Numbered from the stretch's first letter, positions 1-6,316 are shown. The stretch is DNA of 7,480 bases from Clostridia bacterium (GCA_017521775.1 JAFXBO010000104.1:1-7480), one strand, 5' to 3'. A program made the numbers and translations. The notes: generated from the letters alone by a model not told the origin.

Positions 1-143
1 AAAATAACAAACAAGCACACAAACATAAAGTTCATAACTTTTCTTGCTGAACCTTTTTTATTTCCTTTTGCTTTATTTGTTCTTGTATTTCTTGTTCTTT
101 GGGTTATTACACCCGTTCTTTGATGCCTTCTGTTTCTTCTCAC
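1..143 (-). CDS. N-terminal fragment of a basic, membrane-anchored protein (runs off left edge)
   Basis: Only the first 47 codons lie in the window; the rest is beyond the left edge. I chose the GTG at 143-141 because a strong GGAGGG site (complement of 150-155) lies 6 nt upstream and a 17-bp-spaced promoter precedes it. The residues seen are extremely basic (about 35 residues rich in Arg, Lys, Asn and Thr). From about residue 36 they turn hydrophobic (VMNFMFVCLFVI), which looks like the start of a membrane segment. That is the plan of a protein with a short cytoplasmic positive tail and a single N-terminal anchor, as in penicillin-binding proteins, FtsL/DivIC-like proteins or sporulation proteins. 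I cannot tell which family; the function is unknown. It is divergent from the BofC-like gene at 308. The gene call itself is well supported, the product is not. Confidence 0.7.
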   Translation of the reverse strand, partial: MRRNRRHQRTGVITQRTRNTRTNKAKGNKKGSARKVMNFMFVCLFVI

Positions 144-190
144 CTTTATCCCTCCAATGCGGCAACTAAGATTACTTGCCCCCACTCTTT

Positions 191-219
191 ATTATAGTAC
201 ATTTTCTGATATTTTGCAA
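191..219 (-). promoter_or_regulatory. SigA-type promoter of the leftward membrane-protein gene
   Basis: Read on the minus strand, -35 TTGCAA (219-214) and -10 TATAAT (196-191) are separated by exactly 17 bp. The start of transcription would fall near 185, about 40 nt before the GTG start at 143. Confidence 0.75.
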
Positions 220-263
220 TAGTTTTATTAATTGTAGCACAATTTTAAAATTTACGAATAATT

Positions 264-295
264 TTGAAAAATTTGTAAATTATTATATATATAAT
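264..295 (+). promoter_or_regulatory. Possible promoter of the BofC-like gene
   Basis: A TTGAAA hexamer (264-269) lies upstream of a TATA-rich tract ending in TATAAT (290-295). The spacing to the perfect -10 is 20 bp, which is long; TATATA at 288-293 gives 18 bp. The area is so AT-rich that the exact elements are uncertain. Confidence 0.4.
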
Positions 296-307
296 TGAAG
301 AAAAGAG

Positions 308-706
308 ATGATACTTATGAACTTTAAAAAAACCTTTTCATATGTTATTTTAGCATTCATTTTTTGTCTTATCGGCTTTGGAGGAGGATACTTAATCGGT
401 GCAAATTCTGTACCAACCAAGGCAGATGACGAATTAGCAGCGACCAATCCCCCATCTTTAGAGAGCTACAGTTCTCAACCAATTGAAAATGATGATGACA
501 AGGAATTTGATGAGTGCTACTTATTGAAAAATGAAAATAACACCCTGACTCTTTATCGCATAACCGATGAAGTCACATCTGTAATTAAAAGTATAGAAAT
601 CAATACCTCGTTTCTTCCGTCGGAGGATAGAATTAAACTTAATAAAGGAATTTATTTTGATGACATTGAAGAAGGATTTTCCCTGATTGAAGATTTTACA
701 AGTTAA
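308..706 (+). CDS. Small membrane-anchored protein with BofC C-terminal-like domain
   Basis: A 132-residue protein. Residues 10-31 form one hydrophobic segment, ending in a Gly-rich stretch (GFGGGYLIGA), after a short Lys-containing start, so it should be anchored with its C-terminus outside the membrane. Residues 35-68 are an acidic, Ser/Pro-rich linker. Residues 70-132 match what I know of the BofC C-terminal domain: a Tyr-Leu-Leu-Lys strand, a tract with LP-x-x-DR-x-x-L-x-x-GI at 103-115, and an ending like LIEDFTS. BofC proper is a Bacillus forespore protein that restrains signalling to pro-SigmaK processing. Many Clostridia carry short anchored proteins with only this domain and unknown roles, so no bofC name is given. 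The start is uncertain: ATG 308 has a weak purine-rich site, and ATG 317 (MNFKK) is equally plausible. It is monocistronic, with groES starting about 180 nt on. Confidence 0.75.
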   Translation: MILMNFKKTFSYVILAFIFCLIGFGGGYLIGANSVPTKADDELAATNPPSLESYSSQPIENDDDKEFDECYLLKNENNTLTLYRITDEVTSVIKSIEINTSFLPSEDRIKLNKGIYFDDIEEGFSLIEDFTS

Positions 707-713
707 TAACGAG

Positions 714-770
714 AAAATAAGCGAAAATCGAAGATATTAAAAGATATCTAAAGTATTTTTAGCTTATTTT
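714..770 (+). terminator. Weak AU-rich hairpin after the BofC-like gene
   Basis: AAAATAAGC (714-722) is the exact complement of GCTTATTTT (762-770), and AGATAT/ATATCT (732-737/744-749) forms a second stem inside. The arms are almost all A/U and no clear T tract follows, so it may be a weak terminator or an mRNA 3' end structure. Confidence 0.35.
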
Positions 771-803
771 AATTTGATTATAAAATGGAAAGATTTGTAA
801 GGT

Positions 804-832
804 TTGAAAATGAATGGCAAAGCCTATATAAT
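804..832 (+). promoter_or_regulatory. SigA-type promoter of groESL
   Basis: TTGAAA (804-809), a 17-bp spacer and TATAAT (827-832). The predicted transcription start, about 838-840, coincides with the first base of the CIRCE operator, the usual arrangement for HrcA repression. Confidence 0.85.
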
Positions 833-839
833 AATATGG

Positions 840-866
840 TTAGCACTCTTTCGTAAAGAGTGCTAA
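840..866 (+). promoter_or_regulatory. CIRCE operator (HrcA binding site)
   Basis: A perfect CIRCE inverted repeat: TTAGCACTC (840-848), nine spacer bases (849-857), GAGTGCTAA (858-866). HrcA, a heat-shock repressor found widely in Firmicutes, binds this element in front of groESL and dnaK operons and releases it on protein misfolding. Here it sits from the transcription start to 9 nt before the groES ribosome binding site, so it can act on DNA and also fold in the mRNA leader. Confidence 0.97.
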
Positions 867-869
867 TAA

Positions 870-1172
<303 letters not shown>

Positions 1173-1178
1173 TTATAG

Positions 1179-2822
<1,644 letters not shown>

Positions 2823-2834
2823 TAAACAAAATTT

Positions 2835-2862
2835 AAAAGAGCTGCATATGCAGCTCTTTTTT
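2835..2862 (+). terminator. Rho-independent terminator of groESL
   Basis: The perfect palindrome AGAGCTGCATATGCAGCTCT (2838-2857) is flanked by AAA and by a run of six T (2857-2862), 13 nt after the groEL stop codon. Confidence 0.93.
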
Positions 2863-2893
2863 ATGTTAAATTTATAATAAATCTATGTTCATC

Positions 2894-2922
2894 TTGACAA
2901 AATGTAAAAAATATGATATAAT
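2894..2922 (+). promoter_or_regulatory. Full-consensus SigA promoter under LexA control
   Basis: Exact consensus -35 TTGACA (2894-2899), a 17-bp spacer and exact consensus -10 TATAAT (2917-2922). A promoter this strong normally needs repression, and a LexA box lies directly over the expected start at about 2929. Confidence 0.9.
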
Positions 2923-2923
2923 A

Positions 2924-2937
2924 CGAACATATGTTCG
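2924..2937 (+). promoter_or_regulatory. LexA (SOS) operator
   Basis: CGAACATATGTTCG is a perfect palindrome and fits the Gram-positive SOS box CGAAC-N4-GTTCG base for base. It starts one base after the -10 hexamer and covers the predicted transcription start, so LexA binding should block initiation. The transcript downstream should be induced by DNA damage. Confidence 0.88.
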
Positions 2938-3019
2938 AGCAAGGCAGGTGATACAATTTGTATGTAGATAAAAAACACACAAAATTCTACGGCACATAGA
3001 ATTTTGCGTGCTTTTATTT
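2929..3019 (+). ncRNA. Predicted short LexA-regulated transcript (small RNA or leader with tiny ORF)
   Basis: From the LexA-covered promoter the transcript would reach a hairpin only about 50 nt later: CAAAAUUCUA (2980-2989) pairs perfectly with UAGAAUUUUG (2997-3006), extended by CAC/GUG past one mismatch, followed by CUUUUAUUU (3011-3019). This looks like a terminator or attenuator, giving an RNA of about 90 nt. Inside is a possible micro-ORF, TTG 2958 to TAG 2999 (MYVDKKHTKFYGT, 13 residues). An AGGTGAT Shine-Dalgarno sequence (2946-2952) sits at good spacing. I do not recognise the peptide, and its end overlaps the hairpin. It could be an SOS-induced small RNA, a leader peptide for an attenuator before the toxin gene, or the stub of a LexA-controlled gene lost by rearrangement. 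Confidence 0.5.
2976..3019 (+). terminator. Hairpin plus U-rich tail (terminator or attenuator)
   Basis: A 10-bp perfect stem (2980-2989/2997-3006) with a 7-nt loop, lengthened by three more pairs beyond an A-C mismatch (2976-2978/3008-3010), then CTTTTATTT. The stem is mostly A/U, so termination may be partial, which would allow read-through into the ribonuclease gene. Confidence 0.6.
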
Positions 3020-3063
3020 GGATATGCTATTACATACCCACCCAAAATAATTTTAGCATATTC
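3020..3063 (+). other. Second hairpin in the leader of the ribonuclease gene
   Basis: GGAUAUGCUA (3020-3029) pairs with UAGCAUAUUC (3054-3063) with one G-U wobble, leaving a 24-nt loop that contains a C-rich ACCCACCC. It lies between the terminator-like hairpin and the ribosome binding site (GGAG, 3101-3104) of the ribonuclease gene. The rest of the leader to 3100 is plain AT-rich sequence. Confidence 0.45.
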
Positions 3064-3111
3064 ATAAATAAAAATCAATATATTATAAAAATTTATTTAT
3101 GGAGTGTATAT

Positions 3112-3702
3112 GTGAAGGAACAATATGATGAAGTTTTAAATTTAACAAAAATGACATTTAAAGTGTTGGGTATAAATGGATTTAAGCCTCAAATCCATCA
3201 AAGTTTGAACTGGGTAAAATGGGTTACCAATTTTACCATAAATACCTGTTTGTTTTGTTCAATTAGGAATGGTAAGATATATGATAAGGATAATACGGAC
3301 GAAATAAAACCACCAGTTCACGAGAATTGTGCTTGTTTTCTAGATAAATTGTTAACAATTATAGCTGGAACAGCTACAATAGATGGTATTGATGGTGCTG
3401 ATTATTGGATAAGACAATATAATGAATTACCCAATAATTATATCAGTAGAGAAAACGCGAGGGAAAAAGGTTGGAATAATATTTATGGAAATTTGAGAAG
3501 TGTAATTCCAGACGCGACCATTGGCGGAAATTATTATGGAAACAGAGACGGAAAGTTGCCATCAAGTCCAGGGAGAATATGGTATGAAGCAGATATTAAT
3601 TATAATGGCGAATATAGAAATTCTCATCGACTATTATACTCTAATGATGGATTGATTTTTGTAACTTATGACCATTATACAACTTTTTATGAAATAGGAT
3701 GA
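3112..3702 (+). CDS. Barnase-family ribonuclease with MuF-like Cys/His N-terminal region
   Basis: A 196-residue protein from GTG 3112, chosen because GGAG (3101-3104) lies 7 nt upstream; the frame is open back to 3004 but that part has no ribosome site. Residues 97-196 align along their whole length with mature barnase, a microbial guanyl-type RNase that cleaves single-stranded RNA. The catalytic residues are present: Glu159 in WYEADINY (barnase E73), Arg169 and Arg173 in YRNSHRLLYS (R83, R87) and His188 in YDHYTTF (H102); barnase Lys27 is replaced by Arg113. Residues 46-75 hold C-x2-C, then PP-x-H-x2-C-x-C, resembling the end of phage MuF-type head proteins that often front polymorphic toxins. 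No signal peptide or membrane segment is seen. The next gene is a barstar-like inhibitor, as expected. Its codon use is AT-richer than that of groEL, fitting an acquired module. It may be expressed by read-through from the LexA-controlled promoter. Confidence 0.9.
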   Translation: MKEQYDEVLNLTKMTFKVLGINGFKPQIHQSLNWVKWVTNFTINTCLFCSIRNGKIYDKDNTDEIKPPVHENCACFLDKLLTIIAGTATIDGIDGADYWIRQYNELPNNYISRENAREKGWNNIYGNLRSVIPDATIGGNYYGNRDGKLPSSPGRIWYEADINYNGEYRNSHRLLYSNDGLIFVTYDHYTTFYEIG

Positions 3703-3715
3703 GAGGAGTATTATT

Positions 3716-4002
3716 GTGAAACAATATACAATTAAATTTGATAACCCTAAAACATATTATGAATTATTTGATTGCATTATTGACGGACTTAATTTCCGTC
3801 TTGGTGCGGAAAAAATCTTGATGCTGTTTGGGATTTGTTAACAACTGATATTGATGTGCCTGCTATTATTTTTGTTGAAGGATCAAAAACAATAGGTAAG
3901 ATGCTAGAAGATAAGTACAAACAAGTCATAGAATTATTTGATGAAGCAGTTCAATGGTATAAGAATATTAACAAATACTTAGAAATCAAAATAATAGATT
4001 AA
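3716..4002 (+). pseudogene. Barstar-family ribonuclease inhibitor, interrupted by a frameshift
   Basis: GTG 3716 follows an AGAGGAG site (3702-3708) and begins only 13 nt after the ribonuclease stop. As written, the frame stops at 3839-3841 after 41 codons. If one T is restored in the short T run at 3793-3795, the protein reads through to TAA 4000-4002: 95 residues, close to barstar's length, passing FPSWCGKNLDAVWDLLT. This matches the barstar segment YYGENLDALWDAL, whose Asp35, Trp38 and Asp39 plug the barnase active site; the equivalents here are Asp36, Trp39 and Asp40. Later residues (VPAIIFVEG, then a helix and LEIKII) also fit barstar. The break is therefore a one-base deletion or a sequencing error just before the binding helix. 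The frame after the break is clean over 68 codons, so any mutation is recent. Confidence 0.88.
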
Positions 4003-4030
4003 TGATAATGAGATAATCAATAAATTAAGC

Positions 4031-4067
4031 AAACGCAAGAAAAACCCATAGTTTTTCTTGCGTTTTT
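4031..4067 (+). terminator. Rho-independent terminator of the ribonuclease/inhibitor pair (probably bidirectional)
   Basis: A perfect 15-bp stem AAACGCAAGAAAAAC/GTTTTTCTTGCGTTT (4031-4045/4051-4065) with a 5-nt loop and T-rich sequence after it. On the minus strand the A-rich left arm also supplies U residues, so it can serve the converging gene ending at 4075. Confidence 0.9.
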
Positions 4068-4074
4068 ATCATTT

Positions 4075-4509
4075 TTATAGATAAATTCTTATATCTATTG
4101 CAAGTCTTTCTTCAATGTTGATTAATCTTTTTGTTATGTCCTTTGCCTTTTCCTCGGCAGCCTTATATTTATTCAAATATTTGTGCAAAGACTTCACTCC
4201 CATATTGCATCCGTCAGTAATTAAATCTGCAACTGTATCGTCACCTGGCTCAACTGCCAACATAACATTTGTCTTCATCCAGGACATTCCCTTTGCCATA
4301 GGATTTGGACTTTTTCCACTGTCGTGATAGTCGTTTAAAAGTGTTCTTGTTTCTTCCCCAAGCTTTTCGTGTTCTTTTTTGCTGTCAATTAATAGTTTTT
4401 TGAAATTTTCATCATCAACAGAATCAAGAACCTCATCAATTGCTGATATTCCCATTTTGACTCCTGCATTACACTCTCTCAATAGTTCTATTGTATCATT
4501 TTCAACCAT
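4075..4509 (-). CDS. Predicted four-helix-bundle protein (DUF2383/ferritin-like)
   Basis: A 144-residue soluble protein with no signal or membrane segment. The sequence suggests four amphipathic helices, about 5-30, 33-62, 91-117 and 119-143, with a short linker (SGKSPNPMAKGMSWMKTN, 64-81) between the second and third. This and the repeated acidic/His positions (for example SKKEHEKLG, 43-51) fit the DUF2383/PA2169-type ferritin-like fold, whose biochemical role is not established. I see no full set of metal ligands that would prove a di-iron site. A strong GGAGGG site (complement of 4516-4521) sits 6 nt before ATG 4509. It is a single gene converging on the terminator at 4031-4067. Confidence 0.6.
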   Translation of the reverse strand: MVENDTIELLRECNAGVKMGISAIDEVLDSVDDENFKKLLIDSKKEHEKLGEETRTLLNDYHDSGKSPNPMAKGMSWMKTNVMLAVEPGDDTVADLITDGCNMGVKSLHKYLNKYKAAEEKAKDITKRLINIEERLAIDIRIYL

Positions 4510-4529
4510 AATAATCCCTCCGATTTTTT

Positions 4530-4535
4530 ATTATA
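4530..4535 (-). promoter_or_regulatory. Possible -10 element of the four-helix-bundle gene
   Basis: TATAAT on the minus strand (4535-4530), about 21 nt before the start codon. No convincing -35 is seen at 16-18 bp, so another promoter class or an activator cannot be excluded. Confidence 0.35.
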
Positions 4536-4587
4536 GGATTATTGTTTCAAAATTTATCCTTTTTATTCACAATCTAAATGAATTGTT

Positions 4588-4648
4588 TCTTTATGTCCTT
4601 TTGTGTGGACAAAAGAACGAAAAACCATTCAAGAGGGAGTTCCCTCTT
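4588..4648 (+). repeat. Left terminal inverted repeat of the MITE-like element
   Basis: Complementary to 4896-4956 at about 80 percent of positions. The mismatches fall mostly in the loops of the small hairpins it contains, so the folding potential is kept. Confidence 0.65.
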
Positions 4649-4895
4649 GAAAATTTCCCCGATGCATGCTCGCAAAAGTGCATTAATAATGCACAAGCGA
4701 GCTGTTAACGAGTGCTTGCCTAGACAGGCGGGCGAAAAAGCCCGCAATAGTGCGAACATCTTCGCAAACCGAATGGTTATAATAAAATTCATTAGCAGCA
4801 TTTATGCTGTTCCCTTTTTTGTAGAGCATCTTTGTTGGGAAAGGCTTTTGGAGCACCTTTAGCGTGCGGGCCTTTCATCTACAGGGGTGTTTTTT

Positions 4896-4956
4896 AAGAG
4901 GGTTCCCCCTCTTGAATGACTTTTCGTACTTTTGGTCATTCAAAAGTACATAAAAA
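4896..4956 (-). repeat. Right terminal inverted repeat of the MITE-like element
   Basis: Partner of 4588-4648. Contains AAGAGGG/CCCTCTT and GTACTTTT/AAAAGTAC stems, the counterparts of the stems in the left arm. Confidence 0.65.
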
Positions 4957-5010
4957 ACTCTACTGTCGAAAAATGTCGTACGATTTAATAGAGAATTTTG
5001 TCAAAATCTA

Positions 5011-5039
5011 TTGCAAAAAACATAAAAAAATGCTACAAT
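5011..5039 (+). promoter_or_regulatory. Extended -10 promoter before the structured RNA candidate
   Basis: TTGCAA (5011-5016), a 17-bp spacer and TACAAT (5034-5039), preceded by TGC, an extended -10 (TGn). The predicted start, about 5045-5046, falls within the first bases of the long hairpin arm that begins at 5043. Confidence 0.65.
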
Positions 5040-5042
5040 TAC

Positions 5043-5188
5043 ATTGTCGCATAGAAACAGGAACTTTATTCCTTTTTCATTTTATTTTATTTTATTTGTA
5101 TGTTGCTTAATCAGGTGATTGTTTTCGATAAAAAACGGTCAACCTTTCCTGGTTATGCAACGGAATAAAGTGAATTCTATGTGACAAT
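5043..5188 (+). repeat. Long imperfect inverted repeat (146-nt hairpin)
   Basis: The arms 5043-5072 and 5162-5188 agree at nearly every position apart from a 3-nt length difference and one or two substitutions. Pairing continues inward through two further stems to a 6-nt apical loop at 5126-5131. The left side alone carries a T-rich insertion built of repeated ATTTT units (about 5079-5097). Confidence 0.75.
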
Positions 5189-5356
5189 AAAATTCAAGGT
5201 TGACATTTTTTTGTGTGTAACCTTGAATTTACAGGGTTGCACACTTTTTTATTTTCCCACAATTACCGAAATTTGTGCAATCCAATACACATTCATTAAT
5301 GAATGTCATTTCATTGAATTGAGGCTGTCCTTTTTAGGACAGCCTCACCTCTTTTT
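5045..5356 (+). ncRNA. Candidate structured non-coding RNA of about 310 nt
   Basis: The unit has a promoter at its start, a chain of stems and a strong terminator. Stem 1 pairs 5043-5072 with 5162-5188 (ACUUUAUUCC/GGAAUAAAGU and CAUAGAA/UUCUAUG, ends AUUGUC/GACAAU). Stem 2 pairs 5102-5115 with 5148-5161 (13 of 14, one G-U). Stem 3 pairs 5116-5125 with 5132-5141 (10 bp, two G-U). Together they make one long hairpin interrupted by a 29-nt U-rich 5' bulge (5073-5101). Then follow a perfect 12-bp stem (5190-5201/5219-5230), a 10-bp stem with one G-U (5234-5243/5274-5283) and an 18-nt palindrome (5289-5306). No credible ORF uses the span. The long, bulged rod recalls 6S RNA in outline, but I cannot match any family. 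It could instead be another mobile repeat. Confidence 0.5.
5321..5356 (+). terminator. Strong rho-independent terminator of the structured RNA candidate
   Basis: GAGGCTGTCCT/AGGACAGCCTC (5321-5331/5336-5346), a perfect 11-bp stem with a TTTT loop, followed by ACCTCTTTTTATAT. No protein gene lies just upstream, so it presumably ends a non-coding transcript. Confidence 0.8.
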
Positions 5357-5382
5357 ATATTAACTTTTATACTTGTCATTTA

Positions 5383-5555
5383 TATGTCCTTTTGTGTGGA
5401 CAAAAGAACGAAAACCCATTCAAGAGGGAGTTCCCTCTTGAAAATTTCCCCGATGCATGCTCGCAAAAGTGCATTAGCAATGCACAAGCGAGCTGTTAAC
5501 AAGTGCTTATCCAAACAGGCGGGCGAAAAAGCCCGCAATAGTGCGAACATTTTCG
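5383..5555 (+). repeat. Half copy of the MITE-like element (direct repeat of 4592-4764)
   Basis: Matches 4592-4764 over 173 bases without gaps and with about nine substitutions (roughly 95 percent identity), in the same orientation. Most hairpin stems are unchanged; several differences lie in loops, such as AAT to AGC in the apex of the GTGCATT stem. Similarity stops inside the TGCGAA/TTCGCA hairpin, and the right half with its inverted repeat is missing. Frames open through both copies encode similar peptides only because the DNA is repeated; there is no ribosome site. Confidence 0.9.
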
Positions 5556-5573
5556 ACTATTTTTCATTATCTA

Positions 5574-5604
5574 TAAAAAAACAGCAAGGACTTTTGTCCT
5601 TGCT
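5574..5604 (-). terminator. Terminator of the rplU-rpmA operon
   Basis: On the minus strand, AGCAAGGAC/GTCCTTGCT (9-bp perfect stem, AAAA loop; 5604-5583) is followed by G and a run of T (complement of 5574-5581), about 22 nt past the rpmA stop. Confidence 0.93.
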
Positions 5605-5626
5605 ATTTGTATGTTCTTTTTTTAGA

Positions 5627-5881
5627 TTAAGCTGAGTAAACACTGCATTGTGTCTTATCTCTGCCCTTTCTTTCAAACTTAACCTTACCGTCGATAAGAG
5701 CGAACAATGTATCGTCACTTCCGATACCAACGTTGTTACCAGGGTGGATTTTTGTTCCACGTTGTCTAACAAGAATGTTTCCTGCTAAAACAGCCTGTCC
5801 GTCTGCTCTCTTAACACCAAGTCTTTTTGACTCAGAATCACGACCGTTCTTTGTACTACCCATACCTTTTTTATGAGCCAT
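5627..5881 (-). CDS. rpmA: 50S ribosomal protein L27
   Basis: An 84-residue protein of the large ribosomal subunit whose N-terminal tail reaches the peptidyl-transferase centre. The start [23 protein letters not shown] and the core [29 protein letters not shown] are diagnostic. Many Firmicutes make L27 with about nine extra N-terminal residues ending in a Phe-containing site cut by the Prp protease. Here the protein begins directly at MAHKKG: an in-frame TAA lies immediately before the ATG, and GAGGTG (complement of 5888-5893) sits 6 nt upstream, so an extension is excluded. The prp gene (ysxB) usually between rplU and rpmA is also absent; only 37 bp separate the two genes. It is the last gene of the operon. 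Confidence 0.98.
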   Translation of the reverse strand: MAHKKGMGSTKNGRDSESKRLGVKRADGQAVLAGNILVRQRGTKIHPGNNVGIGSDDTLFALIDGKVKFERKGRDKTQCSVYSA

Positions 5882-5918
5882 TTAAAACACCTCTGCTTTC
5901 TGTTAAAATTTCGCAAAA

Positions 5919-6230
5919 TTATGCGTTGATAGATTCGATTGTTACCTTTGTGAAAGGTTGTCTGTGACCTTTCTTTTTACGCTCGTTTTTCTTTCTCTTC
6001 ATCTTGAAAACATAGATTTTCTTAGCTTTTCCTTGCTTTTCAACCTTGGCAACTACATTAGCACCTGCAACAACAGGAGCACCAACTGTAACATTTTCGC
6101 CATCAGCCAAAACCAAGACCTTGTCAAAAGTAACTGTTTCACCTTCAGCAACATCAAGCTTTTCGATGTAGATAACATCACCTTGTGATACTTTGTACTG
6201 CTTTCCACCTGTTTCGATTACTGCGTACAT
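5919..6230 (-). CDS. rplU: 50S ribosomal protein L21
   Basis: A 103-residue protein, normal family length, that binds 23S rRNA early in large-subunit assembly. Visible marks are [14 protein letters not shown] at the start, the central [34 protein letters not shown], and the L21 signature [16 protein letters not shown] at the end. A strong GGAGGTG site (complement of 6236-6242) lies 5 nt before the ATG. First gene of a two-gene operon with rpmA, with its own promoter and an 80-nt leader. Confidence 0.98.
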   Translation of the reverse strand: MYAVIETGGKQYKVSQGDVIYIEKLDVAEGETVTFDKVLVLADGENVTVGAPVVAGANVVAKVEKQGKAKKIYVFKMKRKKNERKKKGHRQPFTKVTIESINA

Positions 6231-6310
6231 AAAAACACCTCCTTATAATATGAAGTCACGCTATCATAGGTATTGCGACGCAATTTAATAAACCCAATCT
6301 ATGCGGATAC
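6231..6310 (-). promoter_or_regulatory. Leader of rplU mRNA, possible L21 autoregulatory structure
   Basis: About 80 nt separate the predicted start (near 6310) from the rplU start codon. The RNA can pair GGUAU at its 5' end with AUACC near 6267-6271, and an alternative CAUAG/CUAUG pairing overlaps this, so two folds compete. Firmicutes commonly have an L21 leader through which the operon is regulated; similarity to that family is inferred from position, not shown. Confidence 0.45.
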
Positions 6311-6316
6311 CACAAT

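Larger units (their letters stand above)
4588..4956. mobile_element. MITE-like non-coding element with about 61-bp terminal inverted repeats
   Basis: The reverse complement of 4588-4648 matches 4896-4956 at about 49 of 61 positions without gaps, giving an element of about 370 bp with long imperfect terminal inverted repeats and no transposase. It is full of hairpins: CTTTTGT/ACAAAAG (4598-4615); TTCAAGAGGG/CCCTCTTGAA with a 4-base loop (4628-4651); nested GCTCGC and GTGCATT stems (4668-4702); GCGGGC/GCCCGC (4728-4745); TGCGAA/TTCGCA (4751-4766); TGTAGA, GAAAGGC and their partners (4820-4883); AAGAGGG/CCCTCTT (4896-4913). A 173-bp half copy at 5383 shows that it is repetitive. The outer ends are AT-rich (TTTATGTCC and GTACATAAA), so no target-site duplication could be fixed. 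It could also be a REP/BIME-like or RNA-encoding repeat. Confidence 0.6.

Noticed and set aside
2872..3078. Minus-strand frame across the SOS promoter
   Set aside because: It overlaps a consensus promoter, a LexA box and two hairpins and has no ribosome binding site.
3004..3111. N-terminal extension of the ribonuclease to 3004
   Set aside because: It would run through the terminator-like hairpin and AT-rich leader, has no ribosome site and adds residues unlike the family; GTG 3112 has a good site.
3785..3800. Programmed -1 frameshift in the barstar gene
   Set aside because: No canonical slippery heptamer (AAT TTC would need mismatched re-pairing of the Asn tRNA) and no obvious pseudoknot; a one-base deletion or error is simpler.
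4115..4708. Plus-strand frames opposite and beyond the four-helix-bundle gene (4115-4327, 4379-4708)
   Set aside because: They are antisense to a gene with a strong ribosome site or run into the repeat element.
5043..5188. Firm assignment as 6S RNA
   Set aside because: The bulge is wholly on one side and the length is short for 6S; no family sequence signature could be recognised.
4588..5555. CRISPR array
   Set aside because: There are only two repeat copies of 173 bp in total length, not short regularly spaced repeats.
4574..5635. Small proteins encoded by frames in the repeat region (4574-4801, 4578-4862, 4916-5110, 5181-5363, 5384-5635)
   Set aside because: They have no convincing ribosome sites and consist of translated hairpins; the similarity between two of them reflects DNA repetition.
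5557..5772. Minus-strand frame overlapping rpmA
   Set aside because: An alternate frame over the conserved L27 gene and its terminator.
5958..6188. Plus-strand frame within rplU
   Set aside because: Lies opposite the conserved L21 gene.
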